Positions 1 through 12,801 of a stretch of DNA of 64,000 nt are shown here, in pieces. Origin of the DNA: Thermoleophilia bacterium (GTDB lineage Bacteria; Actinomycetota; Thermoleophilia; Miltoncostaeales; Miltoncostaeaceae). The stretch lies in contig JAGQUM010000031.1 of NCBI GenBank assembly GCA_020438485.1, forward strand, positions 1 through 64,000, read 5' to 3'. The first letter of the stretch is position 1. Every line of letters begins with the position of its first letter. The notes beneath the pieces are model-generated. The model worked only from the letters and a program-made list of their open reading frames with translations. It searched no databases and was not told the origin of the DNA. A program made the translations under genes and the position numbers.

Positions 1-330
1 TCTCAGTCCCAGTGTGGCTGATCGTCCTCTCAGACCAGCTATCGATCGTCGCCTTGGTGAGCCGTTACCTCACCAACAAGCTAATCGACCGCGGGCCCAT
101 CCCAGAGCGGAGGCCTAAGCTACCATTTGCCGCACCTACTTGAGGAGATGCGAATTATGCGGTATTAGCCCGGGTTTCCCCGGGTTGTCCCGCTCTCTGG
201 GGCAGGTTACCCACGTGTTACTCACCCGTTCGCCACTGTACTCACTCCCGAAGGAGCTTTCTCGTTCGACTTGCATGTGTTAAGCACGCCGCCAGCGTTC
301 GTCCTGAGCCAGGATCAAACTCTCCGTGAA
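1..330 (-). rRNA. 16S ribosomal RNA, 5' portion (truncated by window edge)
   Basis: Read on the minus strand this is the beginning of a bacterial small-subunit rRNA. The universal 8F priming site (AGAGTTTGATC) reads leftward from 323. It is followed by the conserved GTGAGTAACACGTGGGTAACCTG block and, at the window edge, by the ACACTGGGACTGAGA block of the 338 region. The mature 5' end is placed near 330 by analogy with E. coli, where AGAGTTTGATC starts at nucleotide 8. The rest of the gene lies outside the window. The V1-V2 region looks actinobacterial; I infer Thermoleophilia but cannot prove it. Confidence 0.97.
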
Positions 331-717
331 GAATTCGTTGGACGTCCCCGGAGGGTCGCCCGAATTCGAAGAGTGCTCCTCGCGACCGGGAGGGTCACGG
401 GAGCGCCTAGCGTTGTCTTCGCCCTCGTGCGGCTCGCGCCGTTCGAAGGCTTGACGAGGTTCATCAAGACCTGGCCATCAAGAATCCGCCACAGACTTCG
501 GGGCGGCTTCCGATGCATGCTGTTCAGTTTTCAAGGAGCACCCGGCGAACCGCCGGCCCTCCGAGCCAACCCCTCCCACTTCCGGCTCAGAGCGGCCTCT
601 CGCGCGGGCACATCGCGTGCCACATGTTACGCGAGTGACCCCCCGTGACCCGAAAGGACTGCGGTAGGGTGACTCTCTGCTGCCCGGGGGGATGGCCCCT
701 TCCCGAGCGGCCGAGGG
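331..717 (-). other. rRNA operon leader region
   Basis: This gene-free stretch of about 390 bases lies between the 16S 5' end and the rrn promoter and is transcribed leftward as the precursor leader. It carries the boxA-like element at 521-540. The open frames in it show no family resemblance and overlap rRNA sequence, so I call no protein here. Part of it should pair with sequence 3' of 16S to form the RNase III processing stem, but that partner is outside the window. Confidence 0.75.
521..540 (-). promoter_or_regulatory. boxA-like antitermination element of the rrn leader
   Basis: Minus-strand sequence TGCTCCTTGAAAACTGAAC resembles the Gram-positive rrn boxA core (TGyTCTTTGAAAACT). It sits about 190 nt upstream of the mature 16S end, where NusB/S10-dependent antitermination signals are normally found. 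Confidence 0.6.
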
Positions 718-745
718 ATACTAGCGGAGGCCGCGCGCGAGTCAA
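718..745 (-). promoter_or_regulatory. rrn promoter (-35 TTGACT, -10 TAGTAT)
   Basis: The minus strand reads TTGACT (740-745), a 16-base spacer, then TAGTAT (718-723). This is a near-consensus housekeeping promoter, much better than any other in the window. It lies just downstream of the tyrS stop and points at 16S. Initiation near 710 would give a leader of about 380 nt. Confidence 0.8.
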
Positions 746-766
746 GGGGCCCGGCGAAGTTTTCTT

Positions 767-1954
767 CTAGGGAGTCACCCGCAGGCGCGCGAAACGGCGC
801 TTGCCGGCCTTGAGAACCGCCCCATCAAGGCGTGCGCGGGCGACGTCCGCCTCGCGGACCGCCTCGCCGTCCAATGACACCGCGCCCTGCTGGATGAGCC
901 GTCGGGCCTCGCTACGCGATGCGACGCCGAGGTGGTCGACGAGGACGGCCGGCAGGTGCACCGGGTCGCCGGGCGCCAGCACGACCAGCGGGATCTCCTC
1001 CGGGGCCCCGCGGTCGCGGGTGACGATGTTGAAGTGCCGTTCGGCGGCCTCCCCCGCCCCCGGGCCGTGGAAGCGGTCGGCGATGAGGCGCCCCAGGCGA
1101 CGCTTGGCCTCGGCGGGGTGCCCGTCGGGGCCGGGTTCAGCGGGGAACAGCAGTCGGAAGTACTCGGGCATCGTCTCGTCGGAGATGCTCATGGCCTTGC
1201 CGAACTGCTCCTGCGGCGGATCGCTGACGGCGATGTAGTTGCCCAGGGACTTGCTCATCTTCTGCACGCCGTCGGTGCCCACGAGGAGGGGCATGGTGAG
1301 GCACACCTGGGTGGGTACGCCGTACCGGGCCTGGACCTCGCGCCCCAGCATGAGGTTGAACAGCTGGTCCGTGCCACCCAGCTCCACGTCCGCCTCGACC
1401 ATCACCGAGTCGTAGCCCTGCATGAGCGGGTACAGCAGCTCGAGCACGGATAGCGGCCGGTCCTCGGCCATGCGGGTGGCGAAGTCGTTGCGGCGCAGCA
1501 GTTGGTTGACGGTGGCGCGCGACGCGAGCGACACGACCTCGGCCAGGCCCATGCCCGCGAACCATTCGCCGTTGTTGCGTACCTCGGTGCGCGCCTCGTC
1601 CAGCACATGGAACGCCTGGCGGCGGAACGTCTCGGCGTTTGCGTCGATCTCCTCGCCGCTCAGCATGGGGCGGGTGGAACTGCACCCCGACGGGTCGCCC
1701 ACGCGGGCCGTCCAGTCGCCGATGATGAGCACGGCTGTGTGGCCGGCGTCCTGGAACTCGCGCATCTTCTGCAGAACGACGGTGTGGCCCAGATGGATGT
1801 CCGGGGCGGTGGGGTCGACGCCCAGCTTCACCCGCAGCGGCCGCCCCTCGGCGAGCTTGCGGGCCAGTGCCCCGGGGGGCTCGCAGTTAATGCTGCGCGC
1901 CGCCAGGCGCTCGGCCTCCTGGATCGCCCCTGCGGGCACGTCGTTCTCGTTCAC
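767..1954 (-). CDS. tyrS: Tyrosyl-tRNA synthetase
   Basis: Cytosolic class I aminoacyl-tRNA synthetase that charges tRNA-Tyr. The 395-residue protein has the HIGH-type motif HLGH at about residues 54-57, KMSKS at about 231-235, and a C-terminal S4-like RNA-binding segment (SRSEARRLIQQGAVSLDG). The reading frame stays open far upstream, but homology begins only after the GTG at 1954. That GTG overlaps the stop of the upstream DNA glycosylase gene as GTGA, and GGGAG lies just before it, so I choose it. It is the last gene before the rrn promoter. Length and motifs are normal for the family. Confidence 0.95.
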   Translation of the reverse strand: MNENDVPAGAIQEAERLAARSINCEPPGALARKLAEGRPLRVKLGVDPTAPDIHLGHTVVLQKMREFQDAGHTAVLIIGDWTARVGDPSGCSSTRPMLSGEEIDANAETFRRQAFHVLDEARTEVRNNGEWFAGMGLAEVVSLASRATVNQLLRRNDFATRMAEDRPLSVLELLYPLMQGYDSVMVEADVELGGTDQLFNLMLGREVQARYGVPTQVCLTMPLLVGTDGVQKMSKSLGNYIAVSDPPQEQFGKAMSISDETMPEYFRLLFPAEPGPDGHPAEAKRRLGRLIADRFHGPGAGEAAERHFNIVTRDRGAPEEIPLVVLAPGDPVHLPAVLVDHLGVASRSEARRLIQQGAVSLDGEAVREADVARARLDGAVLKAGKRRFARLRVTP

Positions 1955-2538
1955 CCCTGCTCCCGTTCTGCTGTCGCGTGCGCGGACGGCGGACGCGACA
2001 CCCACGCCGACCCGGCCTCGAGGAACCGCCACGGGCGCTCCGCGTCGCGGCGAATCCCGATGCGGCGGTCGCGCACCACGTCGGGGTGCGCCTCTCGGGG
2101 CAGGATATCCACACGGCCGTGCCCCAGCGCGGCCCCGTTGAACGAGGCGTCCACGCCGAGGGCCTGGCACAGGCGGCCGGGGCCGGCGCACAGGTCGCGG
2201 TCGCGCACTGGTCCGCGTCGCTGGCGCATGAGATCCAGGCCGGCCACGGGGCGCAGCGCCCGCAGCAGTACGGCCTCGCCGCTGCCCCGCGGCCCGGTGA
2301 CCACGTTGACGCACCAGTGGATGCCGTAGCTGCGGTAGACATACAGGCGTCCGGGCGGCCCGAACATCACGGCGGCGCGCGGGGTCGGGCCGCGGAAGCT
2401 GTGCGACGCGGCGTCGTCCTGGCGGTACGCCTCGGTCTCGACGATCACGCCCGCGCAGTCGCCCACCACGAGCGTGGCACCGACGAGGCCGGCGGCGACC
2501 CGGGTGACCTCGCCCTCAAGGAACGCCCGGTCAAGCAC
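1951..2538 (-). CDS. 3-methyladenine DNA glycosylase (AAG/MPG family)
   Basis: Base-excision repair enzyme that removes alkylated or deaminated purines. The 195-residue protein matches the single-domain AAG fold family. ETEAY at about residues 34-38 carries the catalytic Glu (E36) and the base-stacking Tyr (Y38). The LYVYRSYGIHWCVN block and the conserved GPGRLCQALG loop are also present. It starts 13 bp after argH stops and its own stop overlaps the tyrS start, so it is likely cotranscribed and translationally coupled with tyrS. The functional link to its neighbours is not obvious. Confidence 0.9.
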   Translation of the reverse strand: MLDRAFLEGEVTRVAAGLVGATLVVGDCAGVIVETEAYRQDDAASHSFRGPTPRAAVMFGPPGRLYVYRSYGIHWCVNVVTGPRGSGEAVLLRALRPVAGLDLMRQRRGPVRDRDLCAGPGRLCQALGVDASFNGAALGHGRVDILPREAHPDVVRDRRIGIRRDAERPWRFLEAGSAWVSRPPSAHATAEREQG

Positions 2539-2551
2539 GCCGGGCGCCGGC

Positions 2552-3933
<1,382 letters not shown>

Positions 3934-3937
<4 letters not shown>

Positions 3938-5061
3938 CGGGCCGCCAGCACGTCCTTCAACACGCCGCATACGGCGTCGACCTGTTCCTCGGTCATCTCG
4001 GGGAAGAACGGCAGGGCGACGGTGCTGGACGCGATGGCCTCGGTGACGGGCAGATGCCCGGGCTCGTAGCCGAACCGCTCGCGGTAGAACGGCTGGAGGT
4101 GAATGCTGGGCAGGTACGGCTTGGCCTGCACGCCGCGGGCGTTGAGCGCCACGATGACGGCGTCGCGATCGATGGACGCGTCCAGGCGCGGCGCGTACAC
4201 GAACCACGAGCGCACCTGGGGCCCCTCGTACATGGGGGTGACGCCCTCGATGCCGGCGACGCGCTGCTGGTACCACCCGGCCACCCGGGCCCGGCCGGCC
4301 TGCAGGTCGTCCAGGCGCTCGAGCTGGGCCACGCCGATGGCCGCGTGCACGTCGCTCATGCGGTAGTTGAAGCCCAGGCGGGAGTGGACGAGCCACGCGC
4401 CGTCGTCGCTGCGTCCCTGGTTCGTGAGGCTCGACAGCACGCGGGCCAACTCGTCGTCGTCCAGCAGGATCAGGCCGCCCTCGGCCGTCGTGAGCTGCTT
4501 GTTGGCGTAGAACCCGTACACGGCGGGGTGCCCCCACGTGCCGAGCTTGCGGCCGTCGTACGCTCCGTCGATGGACTGGCACGCGTCTTCGACCACCGCC
4601 AGACCGTGCTTCTCGGCGATGGCCTTGAGCGCGGGGATCTCTGCCGGGTAGCCGAAGATGTCCACGATCTCGATGGCCTTCGTGCGGGGCGTGATGGCCG
4701 CCTCGACCGCCGCGGGATCCATGTTGAACGTCCGCGGGTCGACCTCGGCGAACCTCACGTCGGCGCCGGTGAACAGCGCGGCGTTGGCCGACGCCACGAA
4801 CGAGAACGAGGACGTGATGACCTCGTCGCCCGGGCCGACGCCGGCGGCGTGCAGGCACATGTGCAGGGCCGCGGTGCCGCTGGAGCAGGCGATGGCGTGC
4901 CTGGTGCCGATGCGTTCGGCGAACGCGCGCTCGAAGCGGGTCAGCATAGGACCCAGGGAGAGCTGGCGCGAGTCCAGCACCTGCATCACGAGCTCCTTCT
5001 CGCGATCCCCGATCACCGGGCGCGCCATGGGGATGCCCCTCACCACGCCGTCGCTTCTCAT
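3934..5061 (-). CDS. DegT/DnrJ/EryC1/StrS-family PLP aminotransferase
   Basis: Fold-type I PLP enzyme of the sugar-aminotransferase family, which usually forms amino-sugar nucleotides for surface polysaccharide or glycosylated products. The probable PLP lysine is K188 in NKQLTTAEGG, with the usual GDEVITSSFSFVASANA segment earlier. The start is uncertain: ATG 5061 is used here, TTG 5073 lies in frame upstream, and ATG 5028 lies downstream with GAGGGG before it. Residues IPMARP around the last option fit the family's IPLxxP opening, so I favour the longer form. Its substrate cannot be read from the sequence, and no other nucleotide-sugar genes adjoin it. Confidence 0.85.
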
Positions 5062-5073
5062 GCCCGTCGTCAA

Positions 5074-5477
5074 GCCCGCCCCCAGGGTCGCTCGCGTGCG
5101 CCGTCTCGCACCTGGCCAGGCTAGCAGGGCACCCCCGGCCCGCCCTCGGCCCGATCCCGCCGGGGCGGCGGGTCCACCCGTCGTCCCACGCCGGTGTGGA
5201 CCCGCGCCAGGACCCGGGCAGGCCAGCCGCCCACGTCCTCGACCCCGCGCGCGGTGGCGCCCGCCACCTCCGGGCGCCCGGCCACGCCCATCAGCATCAT
5301 GCCGTCCAGGCCCTGGCCGGCCTGGTGATCGCGCTGGTACTGGCGACCGGGTGGGCGGTGCGCGCCGCCCGTCGCACGGCCCGCCAGCTCTGGCCGTGGG
5401 TGGCCGCCACGCCGCTCACCGGCAGCTTCGGGCCGCCCGCGTATCTGCCCACGCGCCGCGACACGTCCCGGGCCGGA
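5074..5477. other. Intergenic region upstream of the DegT aminotransferase
   Basis: About 400 bases without a supportable gene. On the minus strand TAGCCT at 5118-5123 is a plausible -10 box for the aminotransferase operon, with a leader of about 50 nt. In one plus-strand frame (about 5290-5380) there is a hydrophobic run resembling a single membrane helix followed by arginines. It has no start signal and runs straight into antisense cimA sequence, so I do not call a gene; it could be a relic. Confidence 0.5.
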
Positions 5478-7076
<1,599 letters not shown>

Positions 7077-7117
7077 GGGTGAGACCTCGGGCCGTTCGCG
7101 GACGGGAACTCTACCGG

Positions 7118-7133
7118 CGGGGGCGTGCCCCCG
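7118..7133 (-). terminator. GC-rich hairpin between leuB and cimA
   Basis: A perfect inverted repeat (CGGGGGC, 2-base centre, GCCCCCG) lies in the 101-bp gap between the leuB stop and the cimA start. There is no U-tract, so it may be a weak or Rho-assisted terminator or merely an mRNA-stabilising hairpin. Confidence 0.35.
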
Positions 7134-7177
7134 TCCGGCGCGGGGTCGCGGGCCCGGCGGGGAGCGCCGGCCCCGGC

Positions 7178-8230
7178 CTACCCCAGCGCCACCAGGATCC
7201 GATCGGTGATCTCGCGCGTGCCGAGCGTGCCGCCCAGATCGCGCCCGAGTGCCCCGGCCTCCAGCGCGGACGCGACGGCCGCCTCCACCCGGTCGGCCGC
7301 CTCGGGGGCGTCCAGGGAGTAGCGCAGCATCATGGCGGCCGACAGCACAGTGGCCATGGGATTGGCCCAGCCCTTGCCGGCGATGTCGGGCGCCGAGCCA
7401 TGCACGGGCTCGTACAGGCCGTTCGTGCCCTCCCCCAGGCTGGCCGACGGCAGCAGGCCGATGGAGCCGGAGATCATGGCCGCCTCGTCCGAGAGCACGT
7501 CGCCGAACAGGTTCTCCGTGACGATCACGTCGAAGTCGGCCGGGCGGCTGCACAGTTGCATGGCGGCGTTGTCGACCAGCATGTGCTCGAGCTCCACGTC
7601 CGGGTAGCCGGCCGCCACCTCGATGACCACCTCGCGCCACAGGCGGCTGGACTCCAGCACGTTGGCCTTGTCGACCGACGTGACCTTGCCGCGCCGGCCC
7701 CGGGCGGCCTCAAAGCCGACCCTGGCCAGGCGCGCGATCTCGCCCCGGCTGTACGTGCACGTGTCGTACGCCGAGTCGCCGTCGCGACCGCGCTTGCCGA
7801 AGTAGATGCCGCCCGTCAGCTCGCGGACCACCAGCAGGTCGGTGCCCTCGATGCGCTCCCGCTTCAGGGGGCTGGCGTCGTACAGGGCGGGCAGCGGCGC
7901 GACGGGCCGCAGGTTGGCGAACAGGCCCAGGCCGGCGCGCAGACCCAGGAGCCCCTGCTCGGGGCGCGGCTTGTCGGGGTCGGTGGTGTCCCACTTGGGG
8001 CCGCCGACGGCGCCCAAGAACACGGCATCGGCGGCGCGGCACGCGTCGAGGACGTCGTCGGTGAGCGCCGTGCCGTGCGCGTCGATGGAGATGCCCCCGA
8101 TGAGGTGCTCGGCCCACGCGATCGACAGATCCGCCGACGGGGCGAGCGCGTCGACCACCTCGCGCGTGGCGCCCACCACCTCGGGGCCGATCCCGTCGCC
8201 GGGCAGCACCACCACCGTCACATCGCGCAT
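7178..8230 (-). CDS. leuB: 3-isopropylmalate dehydrogenase
   Basis: NAD-dependent oxidative decarboxylation in leucine synthesis, and probably of 3-methylmalate in the cimA route. The 350-residue protein has the N-terminal [10 protein letters not shown], the substrate-arginine region [14 protein letters not shown], the metal-binding [17 protein letters not shown] block and the NAD-site [14 protein letters not shown]. The ATG at 8230 follows GGAGG at close spacing. A TAGCCT box at 8265-8270 is a plausible -10. It is separated from leuCDA and is the first gene of a leuB-cimA unit. Confidence 0.95.
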   Translation of the reverse strand: MRDVTVVVLPGDGIGPEVVGATREVVDALAPSADLSIAWAEHLIGGISIDAHGTALTDDVLDACRAADAVFLGAVGGPKWDTTDPDKPRPEQGLLGLRAGLGLFANLRPVAPLPALYDASPLKRERIEGTDLLVVRELTGGIYFGKRGRDGDSAYDTCTYSRGEIARLARVGFEAARGRRGKVTSVDKANVLESSRLWREVVIEVAAGYPDVELEHMLVDNAAMQLCSRPADFDVIVTENLFGDVLSDEAAMISGSIGLLPSASLGEGTNGLYEPVHGSAPDIAGKGWANPMATVLSAAMMLRYSLDAPEAADRVEAAVASALEAGALGRDLGGTLGTREITDRILVALG

Positions 8231-8402
8231 CCGCGCCTCCGCATCCGCATTCCGAACGGGCGCAGGCTACCCGGCGGCGAATGGCGCCCGCCCGCCCGAG
8301 AAGCGCGCAAAGTGCGAGCGGGACCGGTGCACGAGGACCCCTGCACGAGCGGTCGATAAATCGCCGAAATCACCGCGCCCTCGCCAGGGCCGCGACTAAT
8401 GA

Positions 8403-8417
8403 TGTTTGTTGCAAACA
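8403..8417 (+). promoter_or_regulatory. Candidate operator upstream of the sugar ABC operon (15-bp palindrome)
   Basis: Perfect inverted repeat TGTTTG-TTG-CAAACA, containing TTGCAA, lies 40 bp before the lpqY-like start. LacI-family regulators of maltose/trehalose transport in actinomycetes use TTGCAA-type half-sites, so this is a reasonable repressor site. No regulator gene is present in the window. Confidence 0.5.
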
Positions 8418-8425
8418 ATGACACG

Positions 8426-8438
8426 GGTGTGACACACC
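8426..8438 (+). promoter_or_regulatory. Second palindrome before the sugar ABC operon
   Basis: Perfect GGTGTG-A-CACACC lies between the first palindrome and the Shine-Dalgarno sequence. It could be a second operator or an RNA hairpin affecting initiation; the sequence alone cannot decide. Confidence 0.4.
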
Positions 8439-8456
8439 GCGAGGAGGGACGAGGGC

Positions 8457-9737
8457 GTGAGAGAGCGCGCACAACGACGACGCCGGCGGCGGCCCGCCGC
8501 GGCGTCGCTCATCCTGGCCGCGGCGGCCGCGTCCGGTGTGCTGGCCGCATGCTCGGGCCCGGCCTCCGACGAGCTCGTCTGGTACATCAACCCCGACACG
8601 GGCGGCCAGGCGGCGATCGCGAAGCGCTGCAGCACCGACGAGTACACCATCAAGGTCCAGGAGCTGCCGCAGGCCGCGGACCAGCAGCGCATCCAGCTGG
8701 CCCGGCGCCTGGCCGCCGGCGACCCGGCCATCGACCTGATGAGCCTCGACCCGCCGTTCACGGCCGAGTTCGCCGACGCCGGCTACCTGGCCGACCTGCC
8801 CGAGGACCTGGTGACGAAGCTCAGGGCCCAGTCGCTCAAGGGCTCCGTCACCGCGGCCACGTGGAACGGCAAGCTGGTCGTGGCCCCGTTCTGGACCAAC
8901 ACTCAGATCCTCTGGTATCGCAAATCTTTCGCGAAGAAGGCCGGACTCAACATGACGAAGCCCGTCACGTGGGACCAGATCATCCAGGCGGCCGACAAGA
9001 ACGGAGGCCGCGTCGGAGTGCAGGCCAACAAGTACGAGGGCTACGCCATCTGGATCAACGCGCTCATCGCGGGCGCCGGCGGCACGCTGCTGACGAACGC
9101 GGAGAAGGGCGCCGACGCGACGATCACCATCGACTCTCCCGCGGGCAAGGCCGCGGCGAAGGTCATCCAGACCCTCGCCCACTCGAAGGCCGCCCAGCCC
9201 GACTTGTCGGTGTCGCAGGAGGGCCAGGTGCTGGCGCCGTTCCAGTCCGACAGGGGCGCGTTCCAGGTGAACTGGACGTTCGTGTACGGCACGTACGCCG
9301 GCTCCCCGACGGCGAAGGACCTGGGGTGGGCGATGTATCCGCGCACCGAGGCCGACAAGCCGGCAAGGCCACCGCTCGGCGGCATCGGCATCGGCGTGAA
9401 CTCACACTCCGAGAAGGTCGGCAAGGCCATGAAGGCCGTCGCGTGCATCACGTCGCCCGAGAACCAGGGCATCTACGCGTCGACCGACGGCAACATGCCC
9501 GCCAGCGCCGAGGGCTACAAGCAGCCGGAGCTGACGAAGAAGTACCCGGCGGACCTGTTGGCGCTGTTTCAGGAGAGCGTGAACGCCGCGGCGCCGCGGC
9601 CCGCCACGCCGTACTGGAGTGACGTGTCGAGCGCCATCCAGAGCAGCTGGCACCCGCCCAGCGCCGTCAACGAGGGCACGCCCGCCAAGTCGCAGAAGTT
9701 CATCGAGGACGTCCTGCAGGGAAGGAGGCTCCTGTGA
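8457..9737 (+). CDS. lpqY: Sugar-binding lipoprotein of an LpqY-SugABC-type importer
   Basis: Extracellular solute-binding protein (family 1) that delivers a disaccharide or maltooligosaccharide to the permeases encoded next. The 426-residue protein has an arginine-rich n-region, a hydrophobic core and a lipobox ending at Cys32 (VLAAC), so it is a membrane-anchored lipoprotein. GTG 8457 is preceded by a strong GGAGGGA about 10 nt upstream. The gene order binding protein, permease, permease, ATPase and the strong SugA likeness of the next product suggest trehalose as ligand; this is inference, and maltose-type sugars remain possible. Confidence 0.85.
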   Translation: MRERAQRRRRRRPAAASLILAAAAASGVLAACSGPASDELVWYINPDTGGQAAIAKRCSTDEYTIKVQELPQAADQQRIQLARRLAAGDPAIDLMSLDPPFTAEFADAGYLADLPEDLVTKLRAQSLKGSVTAATWNGKLVVAPFWTNTQILWYRKSFAKKAGLNMTKPVTWDQIIQAADKNGGRVGVQANKYEGYAIWINALIAGAGGTLLTNAEKGADATITIDSPAGKAAAKVIQTLAHSKAAQPDLSVSQEGQVLAPFQSDRGAFQVNWTFVYGTYAGSPTAKDLGWAMYPRTEADKPARPPLGGIGIGVNSHSEKVGKAMKAVACITSPENQGIYASTDGNMPASAEGYKQPELTKKYPADLLALFQESVNAAAPRPATPYWSDVSSAIQSSWHPPSAVNEGTPAKSQKFIEDVLQGRRLL

Positions 9738-10696
9738 GCACCGACGCGGCCGCCGCGGACGCGGTGCGCACCGCGGACTCCCCCGCCAAGCGCCCCCACA
9801 AGAGCGACAGGGCCGTCGCCGAGAACCGCCTGGGCATGAAGCTCGTCGCCCCCGCCGTGATCCTGATGCTGCTGGTCACGGCGTGGCCCATGCTGCAGGC
9901 CCTGTACCTGTCGCTGTTCCGCTACCGGCTGACCCAGCCCGACGACCGGGAGGCCGTGGGCCTGCAGAACTACCTGACGGTCCTGGGCGACTCGCTGTTC
10001 TGGAAGGACCTCTGGAACACCGTGCTGATCATGATCGTCACGGTCGCCGTGGAGCTCGTGATCGGCTTCGCGTTCGCCATGGTGATGCACCGCATCGTGT
10101 TCGGGCGCGGCGTGATGCGCACGTCCATCCTGATCCCCTACGGGATCATCACCGTGGTGTCGGCGTTCGCGTGGCAGTTCGCGTTCTCGCTGAACAACGG
10201 CTTCGTGAACGCCTGGTTCTCGTGGCTGCCGTGGATCGACTCCGACACCAACTGGTTCGGCGACCACTGGCACTCCATGTTCGCGATCATGGCGTCCGAG
10301 ATCTGGAAAACGACGCCGTTCATGTCGCTGCTGCTGCTGGCCGGCCTCGCTCAGGTCAGCGAGGACATGATCGAAGCGGCCAAGGTGGACGGCGCCACGT
10401 GGTGGCAGCGCCTGTGGAAGGTGATCCTCCCCAACATGCGCAGCGCCATCATGGTGGCCGTGCTGTTCCGGGCACTCGACGCGTTCCGCATCTTCGACAA
10501 CATCTACGTGATGACCCGCGGCGCGCAGGACACCGAGTCGATGTCGTTCCTCACGTACCGCCAGGTCATCGAGCAGTTCCAGCTGGGTATGGGCAGCGCG
10601 CTGTCCGTGCTGCTGTTCCTGATGGTGCTCATCCTGGCGACGCTGATCGTGAAGCTGTTCCGGGTCAACCTCGCACAGGCAAGGGGTGAGGGCTGA
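9734..10696 (+). CDS. sugA: Sugar ABC transporter permease, SugA/MalF-like
   Basis: Inner-membrane subunit (320 residues, about six transmembrane helices after a hydrophilic N-terminal tail). The cytoplasmic EAA loop (EAAKVDGATWWQRLWKVILP) docks with the ATPase. Segments such as LIPYGIITVV, EIWKTTPFMSLLLLAGLA and LDAFRIFDNIYV closely recall mycobacterial SugA from memory, which is the main reason for the trehalose assignment. GTG 9734 overlaps the preceding stop as GTGA, indicating coupling. Confidence 0.88.
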   Translation: MSTDAAAADAVRTADSPAKRPHKSDRAVAENRLGMKLVAPAVILMLLVTAWPMLQALYLSLFRYRLTQPDDREAVGLQNYLTVLGDSLFWKDLWNTVLIMIVTVAVELVIGFAFAMVMHRIVFGRGVMRTSILIPYGIITVVSAFAWQFAFSLNNGFVNAWFSWLPWIDSDTNWFGDHWHSMFAIMASEIWKTTPFMSLLLLAGLAQVSEDMIEAAKVDGATWWQRLWKVILPNMRSAIMVAVLFRALDAFRIFDNIYVMTRGAQDTESMSFLTYRQVIEQFQLGMGSALSVLLFLMVLILATLIVKLFRVNLAQARGEG

Positions 10697-11526
10697 TGAA
10701 GGGCAAGATGGGGATCCAGCACTGGCTGGGCTTCGCCGTGATCCTGGTGTGGTGCCTGCTGCCGGTGGTGTGGATCATCTCGCTGTCGTTCAAGAGCGAG
10801 GCCGAGACCACCAGCGGTAGCCCGCAGTTCCTGCCGAAGGAGCCGACACTCGACAACTACCGGGAGATCCTGAAGGACAGCGACTTCACGCACGCGCTGA
10901 TCAACTCGTTCGGCATCTCGCTGATCGCGACGTTCCTGTCGGTCGTGCTGGCGACGCTGGCGGCCTACGCCATCGCCCGCCTCGACTTCCGCGGCAAGAA
11001 GCTGGTGCTGTCACTGGCACTGGCCATCGCGATGTTCCCGGTGGTGTCGCTGGTCGGACCGCTGTTCGACATGTGGCGCACCGTCCACCTGTTCAACACG
11101 TGGCCCGGCCTGATCATCCCGTACATGAGCTTCACGCTGCCGCTGGCCATCTGGACGCTGGCTGCGTTCTTCCGCGAGATCCCGTGGGAGATGGAGCAGG
11201 CCGCCCAGGTGGACGGCGCCACGTCGTGGCAGGCGTTCCGCAAGGTCATCGTGCCGCTGGCGGCGCCGGGCGTGTTCACGGCCGCGATCCTGACGTTCTT
11301 CTTCGCCTGGAACGAGTTCGTCCTGGCGATCTCGCTCACGTCGACGACGGACGCCCGCACCGTGCCGGCGCAGATGTCGTTCTTCGTGGGGCCCGATCCG
11401 TTCAACCCGCCGTACTCGCAGCTCGCGACCGCGTCGGTGATCGTGACGATCCCGGTCATCGTGATCGTCCTCCTGTTCCAGCGTCGAATCGTCGCCGGCC
11501 TCACGTCCGGCGCCGTGAAGGGGTAA
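10696..11526 (+). CDS. sugB: Sugar ABC transporter permease, SugB/MalG-like
   Basis: Second membrane subunit (276 residues, about six transmembrane helices). It has the MalG-type EAA motif (EQAAQVDGATSWQAFRKVI) and the conserved FFFAWNEFVLAISLTS segment before the last helices. The ATG at 10696 shares its A with the stop of sugA (TGATG) and has GGTGAGGG just before it. It pairs with SugA to form the translocation pore. Confidence 0.9.
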   Translation: MKGKMGIQHWLGFAVILVWCLLPVVWIISLSFKSEAETTSGSPQFLPKEPTLDNYREILKDSDFTHALINSFGISLIATFLSVVLATLAAYAIARLDFRGKKLVLSLALAIAMFPVVSLVGPLFDMWRTVHLFNTWPGLIIPYMSFTLPLAIWTLAAFFREIPWEMEQAAQVDGATSWQAFRKVIVPLAAPGVFTAAILTFFFAWNEFVLAISLTSTTDARTVPAQMSFFVGPDPFNPPYSQLATASVIVTIPVIVIVLLFQRRIVAGLTSGAVKG

Positions 11527-11529
11527 TCC

Positions 11530-12747
<1,218 letters not shown>

Positions 12748-12801
12748 ACCAGCGGCGACCGGCGGGGTGACGGGGCGCGGAGTGAGGCCGCCCGGGGTCG
12801 G

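Noticed and set aside
271-648. Plus-strand frame across the 16S 5' end and leader
   Set aside because: It overlaps rRNA and its promoter leader; the translation has no domain.
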